Positions 27,301 to 36,176 of a stretch of DNA of 64,000 nt are shown in pieces. A program made the translations under genes and the position numbers. Every line of letters begins with the position of its first letter. The stretch's first letter is position 1. The stretch is from an uncultured Mesonia sp. Its GTDB lineage: Bacteria; Bacteroidota; Bacteroidia; Flavobacteriales; Flavobacteriaceae. The stretch covers positions 1-64,000 of the forward strand of contig CANLVH010000015.1 of assembly GCA_947494545.1 (NCBI GenBank), given 5' to 3'. The notes beneath the pieces were generated by a model. It saw only the letters and a program-made list of their open reading frames with translations, was not told where the DNA came from and did no database searches.

Positions 27301-28216
27301 TCACGACGACAATTCTCAAACACCCAAGGTTTTAGGCATTATGGATTTTACCACCTTAGGAGAAATCATATTTCGCGGACAAGCATCTGTAAATAACGGG
27401 AAATTTGAATTTGATTTTGTAGTGCCCAAAGACATAACAGTTCCTGTAGGAAATGGCAGAGTTAGCTTTTATGCAGAAAATAAAGAATTGTTGGTAGACA
27501 ATCGCGGGTATAGTAATTCTATCTTGGTAGGCGGAATAAACCAAAATGCACCGGAAGATAATTTAGGCCCCGAGATACAATTATATATGAACGATGAAAC
27601 TTTTGTTTCTGGCGGCATAACTAATTCGTCACCATTTATTTTGGCAAAATTGGCAGACGAAAACGGTATAAATACCGCTAGCGGAATTGGGCACGATTTA
27701 GTAGCCATTTTAGATGGCGACGAGACAGACCCAATCGTGCTAAACGATTATTACGAAACAGAAGTAGACGATTACACCCAAGGTACGGTTAATTACAAAT
27801 TGCGCAATTTAGAAGAAGGTTTACATACCTTAACCTTTAAAGCCTGGGATGTTTATAATAATTCTAGCACGGCAGAAATTCAATTTCGCGTTGCAGACGA
27901 TCAAAATTTAAAAATCACCAAAGTACTTAACTATCCAAACCCTTTTCATACCTATACAGAGTTCTGGTTTAACCACAACCGCCCGTTTGAGCCTTTAGAA
28001 GTACAAGTGCAAGTGTTTACCGTTTCCGGAAAAATTGTGTGGACGCATAACCAATTAATAAACACAGAAGGCTTTTTATCGCGCGAAATAACTTGGGACG
28101 GCCGGGACGATTTTGGCGATAGAATAGGAAAAGGTGTATATATTTATAAGTTAAGTGTAAAATCTACGTTATCTAACAAGAAAGTCGAGAAATTTGAAAA
28201 GCTCGTTATCCTCTAA
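24347..28216 (+). CDS. porU: Type IX secretion system sortase PorU
   Basis: 1289-aa outer-membrane C25 (gingipain-like) peptidase that removes C-terminal sorting domains from T9SS cargo such as the four sorted proteins in this window. A signal peptide ends at about residue 20 (LGQQ). The catalytic region holds NYFGHGGENG (His about 788) and TVTCEFTRFDNP (Cys about 822), as in PorU and gingipains. The C-terminus has a FlgD-like domain (YPNPFHTYTEF...GKGVYIYKL). The gene carries four exact copies of the dispersed 9-mer TTTACGGAA. It is followed after 42 nt by porV, its known partner. Confidence 0.94.
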   Translation: MKLTYAILISALFPAMLLGQQKKFVINWQGQADMKTLPEHKAFFLPVFQSENYQYDYYNDAIKFVAQWQETGQVQSARLTQVSYASITAAEIKNLNTNNIPQEPKLQLAAARAKNRSYFVLELSPIVKQNGTFKKITSFSIAYTKANNRSAALAASAVPPISNSVLSSGDWYRFYVDKSGVYKLSKSFLESLGMNLNNIDPRNIRIHGHGGDMLPLRNSENLHYDIPETAIQVIGEEDGSFDSQDYILFYAKAVNDKWSQENKTNLNLYAKRSYYYISVGPQNGLRVNNYAEPSGSAAQTITTFDAYQYYEVDKYSVAKTGRRWFGDRFDVQNEKEYTFNFPNLVTTEPINMKVSAISASESDNSSFAISVNGNQMGQITYAAINDDDYARDGEITQDVSVNNDEVKVKLTYNNGGNPASLGYLDYINIHAKRQLIAANKQFEFSFTEAALANGIAAYQISNAAAIEQVWDITNLQNISTIYNESSQNTFTFKANLGEKRNYIAISAQDYYTPLKEGNPKVANQNLKGNVFKGQDGNFQDVDYLIVSPAFLMQQANRLAQHRAQRDNLNIKVVLDTDIYTEFNSGKQDIGAIRNFVKYIYDNGTPGNKIKYVGLLGDASVDFKDRLQNNNNILPIYQSLFSFSLGARTTASDDFYGMMDPQEGTMNTNDKLDIAVGRILADSPQTAKTFIDKIIDYESRDAYGRWRNNFLLISDDADEAGSGGFGLQVSLDSIGQDISQNKPFINVKKIHSDAFQQVSTSGGQRYPKVNEAISNAIEVGACVVNYFGHGGENGLASERIITINDIESWQNKHKYNLFVTVTCEFTRFDNPLRLSPGEINLAKVEAGSVAMVTTTRKISVFTGTRFNFALGPYLFDYANANISIAESVRLTKNEISSSDRRVVFYFGDPSMKLALAEPKINLTAINDKPFPQQNDTLKALDKIKFTGEVVNANGTLLNNYKGILSTTVFDKRIERETLGNDGTMIDHDDNSQTPKVLGIMDFTTLGEIIFRGQASVNNGKFEFDFVVPKDITVPVGNGRVSFYAENKELLVDNRGYSNSILVGGINQNAPEDNLGPEIQLYMNDETFVSGGITNSSPFILAKLADENGINTASGIGHDLVAILDGDETDPIVLNDYYETEVDDYTQGTVNYKLRNLEEGLHTLTFKAWDVYNNSSTAEIQFRVADDQNLKITKVLNYPNPFHTYTEFWFNHNRPFEPLEVQVQVFTVSGKIVWTHNQLINTEGFLSREITWDGRDDFGDRIGKGVYIYKLSVKSTLSNKKVEKFEKLVIL

Positions 28217-28230
28217 TTATAATAAAAATC

Positions 28231-28238
28231 TATATTTG
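28231..28238 (+). promoter_or_regulatory. Candidate -7 box of porV
   Basis: TATATTTG matches TAnnTTTG between porU and porV, 20 nt before the porV ATG; porV could therefore be expressed independently of porU. Confidence 0.5.
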
Positions 28239-28258
28239 TCAAAATATTTATTACCTGT

Positions 28259-29422
28259 ATGAGAAAAATAACTTTTTTACTACTCACCGCAGTTTTGTTT
28301 ATCAGTAACAAAACCAAAGCGCAAGATGAAATTACAATTAAAGATAGAACCATTACCACGGCAGTGCCATTTTTATTAATCTCGGGAGATGCCCGAGCTT
28401 CAGGCTTGGCAGACCAAGGTGTTGCCACCCCGGTAGATGCTTATTCCCAACAATGGAATCCCGCAAAATATGTTTTTTCCGAAAAGCAGCAAGGTGTAGG
28501 TATTTCGTATGTACCGTATCTTAGAGAATTGGCCAACGATATTAATGTAGGGCAAGTAAATTATTTTAACCGAATTAATGAGCGAAGTGCTTTTGCTGCA
28601 AGTTTACGGTATTTTAATTTAGGAGAAATTGAGGCACGCCAAACAGCAGAACAAGATGCTTTACTGTTAAAACCTAATCAGCTTTCGTTTGATTTAACTT
28701 ATGCTTTACGCCTTTCAGAACAATTTTCTATGGCGGTAACCGGTAGGTACATCCGTTCAGATTTAAAATTACAAACTTCTAGCGAAGATGCTTCTGCGGC
28801 AAACTCTTTTGGTGTAGATGTTTCTGCTTTCTATCAATCAGAAGAAATTGCTTATAGCGATTTTAACGGTCGCTGGCGCGGAGGTATCAATATTTCTAAC
28901 ATAGGACCAAAAATAAAATACGACGATGCCGGGCAAGAAAGTTTTATTCCTACCAACTTTAAAGCCGGAGCGGGATTCGATTTTATTTTAGACGCTGCCA
29001 ATACCGTTGGCGTTTATGGCGAGATAAATAAACTCTTGGTGCCAACACCAAGCGATTCTAATGACGATGGCCGTATAGACCGCGAAGACGATTGGTATAA
29101 CGAGAGCCCGTTTGGAGCTATATTTTCTTCTTGGGGAGATGCGCCAGATGGTTTTAGCGAAGAATTAAAAGAAATTACTTGGGCTTTAGGAGCAGAATAC
29201 CGCTATGAAGATAGCTTTGCTTTTAGATTAGGATATTTTAACGAGAGCGACGTAAAAGGATTTAGAAAATTCTTATCGTTAGGAGCAGGATTTAAATATT
29301 CTGTAATTAATATAGACGCGTCTTATTTATTTTCTACCGCTAAGAAAACTACCAATCCGTTAGAAGGAAGTTTGCGTTTTAGTCTTTCCTTTAACTTTGG
29401 CGAAGAATATACCGAGTACTAA
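28259..29422 (+). CDS. porV: Type IX secretion system outer-membrane protein PorV
   Basis: 387-aa FadL-like beta-barrel that shuttles T9SS cargo from the translocon to PorU. Signal peptide to about residue 21 (TKAQ). Family signs are the early TTAVPFLLISGDARASGLADQGVATP segment (broken here to its core SGDARASG), WNPAKY, repeated amphipathic strands, and a final strand ending in LSFNFG. Length is typical. It lies directly after porU and ends in a strong terminator. Confidence 0.93.
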   Translation: MRKITFLLLTAVLFISNKTKAQDEITIKDRTITTAVPFLLISGDARASGLADQGVATPVDAYSQQWNPAKYVFSEKQQGVGISYVPYLRELANDINVGQVNYFNRINERSAFAASLRYFNLGEIEARQTAEQDALLLKPNQLSFDLTYALRLSEQFSMAVTGRYIRSDLKLQTSSEDASAANSFGVDVSAFYQSEEIAYSDFNGRWRGGINISNIGPKIKYDDAGQESFIPTNFKAGAGFDFILDAANTVGVYGEINKLLVPTPSDSNDDGRIDREDDWYNESPFGAIFSSWGDAPDGFSEELKEITWALGAEYRYEDSFAFRLGYFNESDVKGFRKFLSLGAGFKYSVINIDASYLFSTAKKTTNPLEGSLRFSLSFNFGEEYTEY

Positions 29423-29447
29423 ATATGTTTAGTTAAACCGAAAAAAT

Positions 29448-29479
29448 AAAAGCATCAATTTTTTTAAATTGGTGCTTTT
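29448..29479 (+). terminator. Terminator of porV
   Basis: Stem AAAAGCATCAATTT with AAATTGGTGCTTTT (one G-U type pair), followed by TATTTT, 26 nt past the porV stop. Confidence 0.78.
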
Positions 29480-29511
29480 TATTTTAGCACAACTATTTGT
29501 AACTTTAACCT

Positions 29512-29994
29512 ATGAAAGAAACCGAAATACGGGTAAAATTCCAAGTGTACAAAGACTTGCAAGAATTGCCGGAAAACACCCGAAATTTAATGTCGCATGC
29601 TTTTGCGGCAAGAGACAAAGCTTACGCACCTTATTCAGAATTTTTGGTAGGAGCCGCGCTTCTTCTAGAAAACGGCGAAATTATAACCGGTAGCAACCAA
29701 GAAAACGCCGCTTACCCTTCGGGTTTATGTGCAGAAAGAACAGCTATATTTTATGCCGGCGCAAAATATCCCGATGTAAAAATAGAGCAGATGGTTATTT
29801 CGGTAAAATCGCTTAAACGCAGTATAGAAGTTCCCACGCCACCTTGTGGTTCTTGTCGTCAAGCAATAGCCGAATATGAGTTTAAACAAAAGCAACCCAT
29901 TGCAATTTATTTTATGGGAGAAAGCGGAGAAATACTAAAATCAGACTCCTTAATTAACATTTTACCCCTGGCATTTGACAGTAGTTTTATGTAG
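29512..29994 (+). CDS. cdd: Cytidine deaminase
   Basis: Zn-dependent deamination of cytidine and deoxycytidine in pyrimidine salvage; 160 aa, cytosolic. The zinc ligands and catalytic Glu are present: GLCAERTA (Cys73, Glu75) and PPCGSCRQ (Cys112, Cys115). YAPYSEFLVGAALL and TGSNQENAAYPSGLCAER are typical of homotetrameric-type Cdd. A single gene between porV and the pyruvate dehydrogenase genes. Confidence 0.93.
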   Translation: MKETEIRVKFQVYKDLQELPENTRNLMSHAFAARDKAYAPYSEFLVGAALLLENGEIITGSNQENAAYPSGLCAERTAIFYAGAKYPDVKIEQMVISVKSLKRSIEVPTPPCGSCRQAIAEYEFKQKQPIAIYFMGESGEILKSDSLINILPLAFDSSFM

Positions 29995-30018
29995 ACCGCT
30001 TTTTTAAATCAAAAGTGT

Positions 30019-30048
30019 TTTGCTTTAAGGCTTATTGTCTTATTTTTG
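30019..30048 (+). promoter_or_regulatory. Promoter of the pyruvate dehydrogenase genes
   Basis: TTTG (30019-30022) and TATTTTTG (30041-30048) are separated by 18 nt. The box lies 37 nt before the ATG at 30086, which supports that start over an earlier in-frame codon at 30035. Confidence 0.65.
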
Positions 30049-30085
30049 TGCTTGCGTTTCTGGTAACGCCTTAAAATTTAATTTC

Positions 30086-31084
30086 ATGAAAGAGATAACT
30101 AAAGAAACATACATTAAGTGGTATGAAGATATGCTGTTTTGGCGCAAGTTTGAAGACAAGCTGGCGCAAGTATACATTCAGCAAAAAGTAAGAGGGTTTT
30201 TGCATTTGTATAACGGGCAAGAAGCTATTTTGGCCGGGGCATTGCACGCGATGGATTTGAAAAAAGATCGTATGATAACCGCTTACCGTAACCACGTACA
30301 ACCAATAGGTTTGGGTGCAGACCCAAAACGTGTCATGGCAGAACTTTACGGAAAAAAAACAGGAACTTCAAAAGGTTTAGGAGGTTCTATGCACATTTTT
30401 TCTAAAGAACACCGTTTTTATGGCGGTCATGGTATTGTTGGTGGGCAAATTCCGTTGGGAGCAGGATTGGCTTTTGGCGATAAATACCACAAGCGCGATA
30501 ATGTAACCTTAACCTTTTTAGGAGATGGCGCCGCCAGACAAGGAACGCTACACGAAACGCTAAACTTAGCAATGACGTGGAAACTTCCGGTTGTTTTTTG
30601 TGTAGAAAACAATGGTTACGCAATGGGAACTTCCGTAAAGCGAACTTCTAACAGCCTAGATATTTGGAAACTAGGTTTAGGATACGAAATGCCTTGCGGT
30701 CCGGTAGATGCTATGAATCCTGAAAAAGTTGCAGAAGCTTTAGACGAAGCTATCTCACGTGCCAGAGCAGGTAACGGCCCAACCTTTTTAGATTTAAAAA
30801 CCTATCGTTACCGTGGTCACTCTATGAGTGATGCGCAAAAATACCGTACCAAAGACGAAGTAAAAGAGTACCAAAAAATAGATCCTATTATAACGGTATT
30901 AAACAAAATAAAAGAAAACGACTGGCTGTCTGAAGAAGAAATTAAAAAGATTAAGAAAGACGTAAAAGATCGCGTGGCAGAATGCGAAAAATTTGCAGAC
31001 GAGTCAGAATTTCCGGAAACCAACGTAATGTACGATGCGGTTTACGAGCAGGAAGATTATCCTTTTTTATCACATAAATTATAA
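30086..31084 (+). CDS. pdhA: Pyruvate dehydrogenase E1 component, alpha subunit
   Basis: 332-aa thiamine-diphosphate enzyme subunit that decarboxylates pyruvate as part of the E1 heterotetramer. The start at ATG 30086 fits the promoter position and the family N-terminus. YNGQEAI, AYRNHVQPIGLG, GLGGSMHIF and the ThDP motif GDGAARQG (146-) to VENNGYAMGTS (Asn175-176) are seen, as is the phosphorylation-loop-like RYRGHSMSDAQKYR. The beta subunit gene is not adjacent; E2 follows after 5 nt. Confidence 0.93.
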   Translation: MKEITKETYIKWYEDMLFWRKFEDKLAQVYIQQKVRGFLHLYNGQEAILAGALHAMDLKKDRMITAYRNHVQPIGLGADPKRVMAELYGKKTGTSKGLGGSMHIFSKEHRFYGGHGIVGGQIPLGAGLAFGDKYHKRDNVTLTFLGDGAARQGTLHETLNLAMTWKLPVVFCVENNGYAMGTSVKRTSNSLDIWKLGLGYEMPCGPVDAMNPEKVAEALDEAISRARAGNGPTFLDLKTYRYRGHSMSDAQKYRTKDEVKEYQKIDPIITVLNKIKENDWLSEEEIKKIKKDVKDRVAECEKFADESEFPETNVMYDAVYEQEDYPFLSHKL

Positions 31085-31089
31085 AACCT

Positions 31090-32772
31090 ATGGCTGAAGT
31101 TATTAATATGCCAAGATTGAGCGACACTATGGAAGAAGGTGTGGTTGCAAAATGGCTAAAACAAAAAGGAGATAAAGTAGAAGAAGGCGATATTTTGGCC
31201 GAGATTGAGACAGATAAAGCCACAATGGAGTTTGAGTCTTTTCATAACGGTACGCTGCTTTATATTGGTATTGAAGAAGGAGAAGCTGCTCCGGTAGATT
31301 CGCTTTTAGCCATTATAGGAGAAGAAGACGAAGATATTGACGCTCTAATAAAAGAAGCTAAAAGCGCTGATAAAGAAGAAAAATCTGACGATAAAACCGA
31401 AGAAAAAGAAGAAATCAAAGAAACTTCAGATACATCTACTAAAGAAGAAACGTCAAAAGAAGAAAGTGAAATACCAGATGGAGTAGAGGTTATAAATATG
31501 CCACGACTTTCTGACACGATGGAAGAAGGAACCGTTGCTCAATGGCTAAAACAAGAAGGTGATGAAGTAGAGGAAGGCGATATCTTAGCCGAGATAGAAA
31601 CAGATAAAGCTACAATGGAGTTTGAAAGTTTCTACAGCGGTACTTTACTTTACATAGGCGTAAAAGAAGGCGAAACCTCTCCCGTAGAAGAACTTCTAGC
31701 TATTATTGGTCCGGAAGGAACAGATGTTTCTGCTATTGTAGAAAAAACCAAGAACGGCGAAAGTCCTAAAAAATCGTCTTCTAAAGAAGATAAAGAAGAC
31801 GAAGAAAATTCGGCAGAAAAAGATAGTCAACAAGAAACAGAGGTGCAACATACCAACGATGCTGGAGGACGTATTTTTGCTTCGCCATTGGCCAAGAAAA
31901 TGGCGCAAGAAAAAAATATAGATTTAACCAATGTAAAAGGCTCGGGAGAAAATGGTCGCATTGTTAAAAAAGATATAGAAAATTACCAGCCTTCACAAAA
32001 ACAGGCTGCTAAAAAAGAACAATCCGCAAAAGCGCCACAAGCAGAAAAACCTGCTTCTAGTGCCGTAGAAGTTTTTACGCCGGCAGGAGAAGAAAGTTTT
32101 GAAGAGGTTAAAAACTCGCAAATGCGCAAAACTATTGCCAAGCGTCTTGCCGAATCAAAATTTAATGCGCCGCATTATTACCTAACAATAGAGTTAGATA
32201 TGGATAAAGCAATGGAAGCTCGTAAACAAATAAACGAGATGCCAGACACTAAAATATCCTTTAATGATATGGCTATAAAGGCCTCGGCTATGGCTTTACG
32301 GAAACATCCGCAGGTAAACTCACAGTGGAAAGGAGAGGTTACTCAAATTGCCAAACATATTCATATTGGCGTGGCCGTAGCAGTAGAAGAAGGCTTGGTG
32401 GTACCGGTTTTAGAATTTGCGGACCAAATGCCAATGACGGCTATTAATGATAACGTAAAAAACCTAGCAGGAAAAGCACGTGATAAAAAATTGCAACCCA
32501 AAGAGATGGAAGGTAGCACATTTACAGTTTCTAATTTAGGAATGTTTGGCATTGTAGAATTTACCAGTATTATTAACCAGCCTAATTCCGCAATTTTATC
32601 TATAGGTACAATTGTAGAAAAGCCGGTGGTTAGAAATGGCGAGATTCAAGTTGGTAATACAATGAAGGTGACTTTAGCCTGCGATCATAGAACAGTAGAT
32701 GGCGCAACCGGTTCTAAGTTTTTACAAACCTTTAAAACCTATATGGAAAATCCGGTAACTATGCTGGCATAA
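31090..32772 (+). CDS. Pyruvate dehydrogenase E2, dihydrolipoamide acetyltransferase
   Basis: 560-aa core subunit that transfers acetyl groups to CoA. Two N-terminal lipoyl domains share the block MPRLSDTMEEG and carry lipoyl lysines Lys43 and Lys173, exactly 130 residues apart. Acidic Lys/Glu-rich linkers follow each. The E3/E1-binding domain is at about 261-298 (ASPLAKKMA...GSGENGRIVKKDI). The catalytic domain ends in DHRTVDGATG with His533 and Asp537. It follows pdhA by 5 nt; LipB at 56.7 kb would supply its cofactor. Confidence 0.94.
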   Translation: MAEVINMPRLSDTMEEGVVAKWLKQKGDKVEEGDILAEIETDKATMEFESFHNGTLLYIGIEEGEAAPVDSLLAIIGEEDEDIDALIKEAKSADKEEKSDDKTEEKEEIKETSDTSTKEETSKEESEIPDGVEVINMPRLSDTMEEGTVAQWLKQEGDEVEEGDILAEIETDKATMEFESFYSGTLLYIGVKEGETSPVEELLAIIGPEGTDVSAIVEKTKNGESPKKSSSKEDKEDEENSAEKDSQQETEVQHTNDAGGRIFASPLAKKMAQEKNIDLTNVKGSGENGRIVKKDIENYQPSQKQAAKKEQSAKAPQAEKPASSAVEVFTPAGEESFEEVKNSQMRKTIAKRLAESKFNAPHYYLTIELDMDKAMEARKQINEMPDTKISFNDMAIKASAMALRKHPQVNSQWKGEVTQIAKHIHIGVAVAVEEGLVVPVLEFADQMPMTAINDNVKNLAGKARDKKLQPKEMEGSTFTVSNLGMFGIVEFTSIINQPNSAILSIGTIVEKPVVRNGEIQVGNTMKVTLACDHRTVDGATGSKFLQTFKTYMENPVTMLA

Positions 32773-32791
32773 CCCATTATATAATCGTATC

Positions 32792-32816
32792 AAAATCCCG
32801 TTTTCAACGGGATTTT
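32792..32816 (+). terminator. Terminator of the pdhA-E2 operon
   Basis: Stem AAAATCCCG (32792-32800) with CGGGATTTT (32808-32816), loop TTTTCAA, then a T run, 19 nt past the E2 stop. Confidence 0.85.
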
Positions 32817-32853
32817 TTTATCTTTAAGCTTTTGTCAATTATTTAAGCAACTT

Positions 32854-33798
32854 ATGAAGAAAATTTATCATTTTGTAACACTCGTGTTTTTAGGTTTTGT
32901 TTCTTTCGCACAAGAAACCACGCCAAAGTTAGAGAGCGGGTTTTTAGAAGAAACTTTAACCTATTTGGCTTCAGACGAGTTAGAGGGTAGAAAAACCGGC
33001 AGCGAGGGTATTGAAAAAGCCGCGGTTTATATAGAAAATATCTTTACGGAAAATTCTCTCCAACCCTTTTTTACAACCTACCGAGACAGTTTTGAAGTAA
33101 AAGGTAAAACCGGCTATAATTTGGTAGCCTTAAAAGAAGGAAACGATCCGGATTTAAAAAAAGAGTTTATTATTCTGGGTGCACATTACGACCACATTGG
33201 TAAAGTAAAAAAAGCTATAGAAGGAGATAATATTGCAAACGGCGCCAACGATAATGCTGCAGGAACTACCGCAGTTTTAGCCCTGGCAAAACAATTTGCA
33301 AAAATAGATACCAAACGCAGTATTTTGTTTGTACTTTTTTCTGCCGAAGAAGAAGGCTTAATAGGTTCTAAACATTTGGCCAAACAATTGGAAGAAGCCG
33401 AGACAGATATATACGTTTTATTAAATTTTGAAATGATTGGTGTTCCGTTAAAAGAACAAAATTACCAAGCTTATTTAACCGGTTACGAAAAATCTAACCT
33501 AGCGGAGAAGTTTAATCAATATGCCGGTGAGGAAATCTTCGGTTTTTTTCCGAAGGCGCAAAATTTTCAACTTTTTAAACGCAGCGATAATTATCCTTTC
33601 TACAAGCATTTAAACATTCCGGCGCAAAGCCTAAGTACTTTTGATTTTTCTAATTACGATTATTACCACCATGTAAAAGATGAAACCAAATTGATGGATT
33701 TTAACCATATGCGTTCGCTTTTGCAAAGTATGCAACCCGCAATAGAAAAAATGGCAAATACTACCGAAAAAGAAATTTATTTAACTCCTAAAAAGTAA
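32854..33798 (+). CDS. M28 family metallopeptidase
   Basis: 314-aa secreted zinc aminopeptidase-like enzyme. Signal peptide to about residue 19 (VSFAQ). Di-zinc ligands of clan MH are visible: GAHYDHIG (His, Asp), NGANDNAAGT (Asp), SAEEEGLIGS (Glu-Glu), NFEMIG, and a late His in YHHVKDE. A TATCTTTA near-match to the -7 box lies about 27 nt upstream. It opens a five-gene operon with gaps or overlaps of a few nt. Substrate unknown. Confidence 0.88.
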   Translation: MKKIYHFVTLVFLGFVSFAQETTPKLESGFLEETLTYLASDELEGRKTGSEGIEKAAVYIENIFTENSLQPFFTTYRDSFEVKGKTGYNLVALKEGNDPDLKKEFIILGAHYDHIGKVKKAIEGDNIANGANDNAAGTTAVLALAKQFAKIDTKRSILFVLFSAEEEGLIGSKHLAKQLEEAETDIYVLLNFEMIGVPLKEQNYQAYLTGYEKSNLAEKFNQYAGEEIFGFFPKAQNFQLFKRSDNYPFYKHLNIPAQSLSTFDFSNYDYYHHVKDETKLMDFNHMRSLLQSMQPAIEKMANTTEKEIYLTPKK

Positions 33799-33801
33799 AA
33801 A

Positions 33802-34485
33802 ATGCCTAAAAATATAATTATTACCGGTACTAGCAGAGGTATAGGTTTTGAGTTGGTGCAAATTTTAGCCAAAATGGGTCATTCTATTTTAGCACTTTCG
33901 CGTCGAGAAAAGTCGGTAACAGATCTGCAATTAAAAAATGTACATGCTTTTTCTTGCGATATAAACAGTCCGCAAGATTTAAAAAAGGTAAAAAATTATG
34001 TAGAAAGCAATTGGAAACAAGTAGATGTGTTAATCAATAACGCCGGTAAAATTGTTAATAAAGCCTTTACGGAGATTAGCTTAGAAGAATTAGAAGCTGT
34101 TTACAAAACCAATGTTTTTGGCGTCTTTGAGATTACCAAACTAATTTTGCCGTATACACATGCTAAAAGCCACGTGTTAACCATTAGCAGTATGGGCGGC
34201 ATACAAGGCAGTGTTAAATTTCCCGGACTTGCGGCGTATAGTTCCAGTAAAGGCGCGGTAATGACCTTAACGGAAGTTTTGGCAGAAGAATATAAAGAAA
34301 AAGGACCGGCTTTTAATGCTTTAGCACTTGGCGCAGTACAAACCGAAATGTTAGAAGAAGCTTTCCCCGGTTATAAAGCACCGGTAACTGCCAATAAAAT
34401 GGCAGAATATATCGCCAACTTTGCCTTAACCGGACAGGAGTTTTATAATGGTAAACTCTTACAAGTTTCTAATTCTACGCCGTAG
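33802..34485 (+). CDS. SDR family oxidoreductase
   Basis: 227-aa NAD(P)-dependent short-chain dehydrogenase. Cofactor loop TGTSRGIG (8-15), NNAG (79-82), catalytic Ser130, Tyr146 and Lys150 (YSSSK) are all present, so it should be active. The substrate cannot be assigned. Second gene of the operon, 3 nt after the peptidase and 4 nt before the SprT-like gene. Confidence 0.88.
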   Translation: MPKNIIITGTSRGIGFELVQILAKMGHSILALSRREKSVTDLQLKNVHAFSCDINSPQDLKKVKNYVESNWKQVDVLINNAGKIVNKAFTEISLEELEAVYKTNVFGVFEITKLILPYTHAKSHVLTISSMGGIQGSVKFPGLAAYSSSKGAVMTLTEVLAEEYKEKGPAFNALALGAVQTEMLEEAFPGYKAPVTANKMAEYIANFALTGQEFYNGKLLQVSNSTP

Positions 34486-34489
34486 ATAA

Positions 34490-35098
34490 ATGAAAAACAT
34501 CCTACAGAAATATGTGCCCGAGCGGGCTGTAGAACCGGTTTTTGCATTAATAACGCAAAACGGGGTACATTTAAAAATTGTAAACGAGCGCAAAACGCGT
34601 CACGGCGATTATCGTAAAATAAACGGACACGTTATTATTACTGTAAACGCCAATTTAAACAAGTACAAATTTCTAATTACCCTCGTGCATGAAATTGCAC
34701 ATCTTTTGGCTTTTGAAAAATATGGTATAAACATAAAACCACACGGCAGAGAGTGGAAACATACGTTTAAACATTTGATGCTGCCGTTTATAAATCCGTC
34801 GGTTTTTCCGCAGCAGCTTTTACCGGTTTTGGCCAATCACTTTAGAAACCCTAAGGCCAGTAGCGATACAGATGCTTATCTTTCTATTGCCTTAAAAGAA
34901 TTTGATGCTAAAAACGATAAAAACTATATCTTTGAAATTCCTATTGGCAGCACCTTTAGAATATATAACGGACGCGTTTTTAAAAAAGGAAGAAAACGGA
35001 TAAAACGTTATGAATGTTTAGAGCTTGCAACGGGTAAAACCTATATTTTTCAGCCCAATGCAGAAGTAGAATTGTTAAAAACCCAAGTTAATGAATAA
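34490..35098 (+). CDS. SprT-like domain protein
   Basis: 202-aa putative zinc metalloprotease of the SprT-like family. The HExxH motif is HEIAH (His67-Glu68-His71) followed by a third likely ligand in PHGREWKHTF. The C-terminal half (RIYNGRVFKKGRKRIKRYECLE) looks like a small beta domain common to flavobacterial members. Cytosolic, no signal peptide. It overlaps the next gene by 8 nt. The substrate is unknown. Confidence 0.85.
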   Translation: MKNILQKYVPERAVEPVFALITQNGVHLKIVNERKTRHGDYRKINGHVIITVNANLNKYKFLITLVHEIAHLLAFEKYGINIKPHGREWKHTFKHLMLPFINPSVFPQQLLPVLANHFRNPKASSDTDAYLSIALKEFDAKNDKNYIFEIPIGSTFRIYNGRVFKKGRKRIKRYECLELATGKTYIFQPNAEVELLKTQVNE

Positions 35099-36170
35099 GA
35101 ATTATTATGCAGTTATAATGGCCGGAGGCGTTGGTTCTCGATTTTGGCCGGTGAGTACGCAAGCTTTTCCCAAGCAATTTCATGATATTTTGGGAACGGG
35201 AGATACCCTTATTCAAACTACTTATAAACGTTTAAACAAGTTGGTGCCACAAGAGAATATTTTGGTATTAACCAATTCTGCATACAAAACTTTAGTGCAA
35301 CAACAATTACCGGAATTACAAGAAGACCAAATTGTACTAGAACCGGCTATGCGCAATACTGCGCCTTGCATTTTGTTGGCAGCATTAAAAATTCAGAAAG
35401 AAAATCCGGACGCTTTAATGATGGTAGCACCCAGCGACCATTGGATAGAAGACGAAAAAGCTTTTGTAGAAAATTTACAAATGGCTTATGACGCTTGTCA
35501 GCGACAAAATTTATTAATGACTTTGGGTATTAAGCCTACATTTCCCAACACCGGATATGGCTACATTCAATATGCAGAAAAAAGTAATACGCCCATAAAA
35601 CCCGTAGTGAAATTTACGGAAAAACCAGATTATAAAACCGCACAATCTTTTTTAGAAAAAGGAACGTATTTATGGAATGCAGGTATATTTATTTGGAGTA
35701 TTAAAAGCATAACCAAGGCTTTTGAAAAATATATGACACAATTATACACTTTGTTTTTAGAAGCCAAACCTGTTTTAAATACCTCCAAAGAAGAAAGTGC
35801 TCTGTTGCAATTTTATCCGCAAGCAGAAAACCTTTCTATAGATTATGCCATTATGGAAAAAGCCGATAATGTATGTGTAATACCGGCCAATTTTGATTGG
35901 AATGATCTGGGCTCGTGGGGAGCTTTGCACGAACAATTACCAAAAGACGAAAACAACAATGTGGTGATGCAGGCCAAACCGCACCTAATTAATACCAAAA
36001 ACACTATTGTTCGCACACAAAAAGATAAAGTAGCAATTATAGATGGTTTGGAAGATTATATAGTGGTAGAAAATAAAAAGGTTTTACTTATCTTTCCGCA
36101 GGATAAACAACAAGAAATCAAGGAAATTCGTTCTGCTATCGAGAAAAAATATGGCGAAGATTTGGTTTAA
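35091..36170 (+). CDS. Mannose-1-phosphate guanylyltransferase
   Basis: Makes GDP-mannose from mannose-1-phosphate and GTP for surface glycan synthesis; 359 aa, cytosolic. The nucleotidyltransferase signature AGGVGSRFWPVS is at residues 11-22, with FPKQF, EPAMRNTAPCI, VAPSDHWI, GYGYIQY, FTEKPD, WNAGIFIW and NFDWNDLGSWG. There is no phosphomannose isomerase domain, so it is the monofunctional form. Fourth gene of the operon, overlapping the SprT-like gene by 8 nt. Confidence 0.92.
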   Translation: MNKNYYAVIMAGGVGSRFWPVSTQAFPKQFHDILGTGDTLIQTTYKRLNKLVPQENILVLTNSAYKTLVQQQLPELQEDQIVLEPAMRNTAPCILLAALKIQKENPDALMMVAPSDHWIEDEKAFVENLQMAYDACQRQNLLMTLGIKPTFPNTGYGYIQYAEKSNTPIKPVVKFTEKPDYKTAQSFLEKGTYLWNAGIFIWSIKSITKAFEKYMTQLYTLFLEAKPVLNTSKEESALLQFYPQAENLSIDYAIMEKADNVCVIPANFDWNDLGSWGALHEQLPKDENNNVVMQAKPHLINTKNTIVRTQKDKVAIIDGLEDYIVVENKKVLLIFPQDKQQEIKEIRSAIEKKYGEDLV

Positions 36171-36176
36171 TACTTA

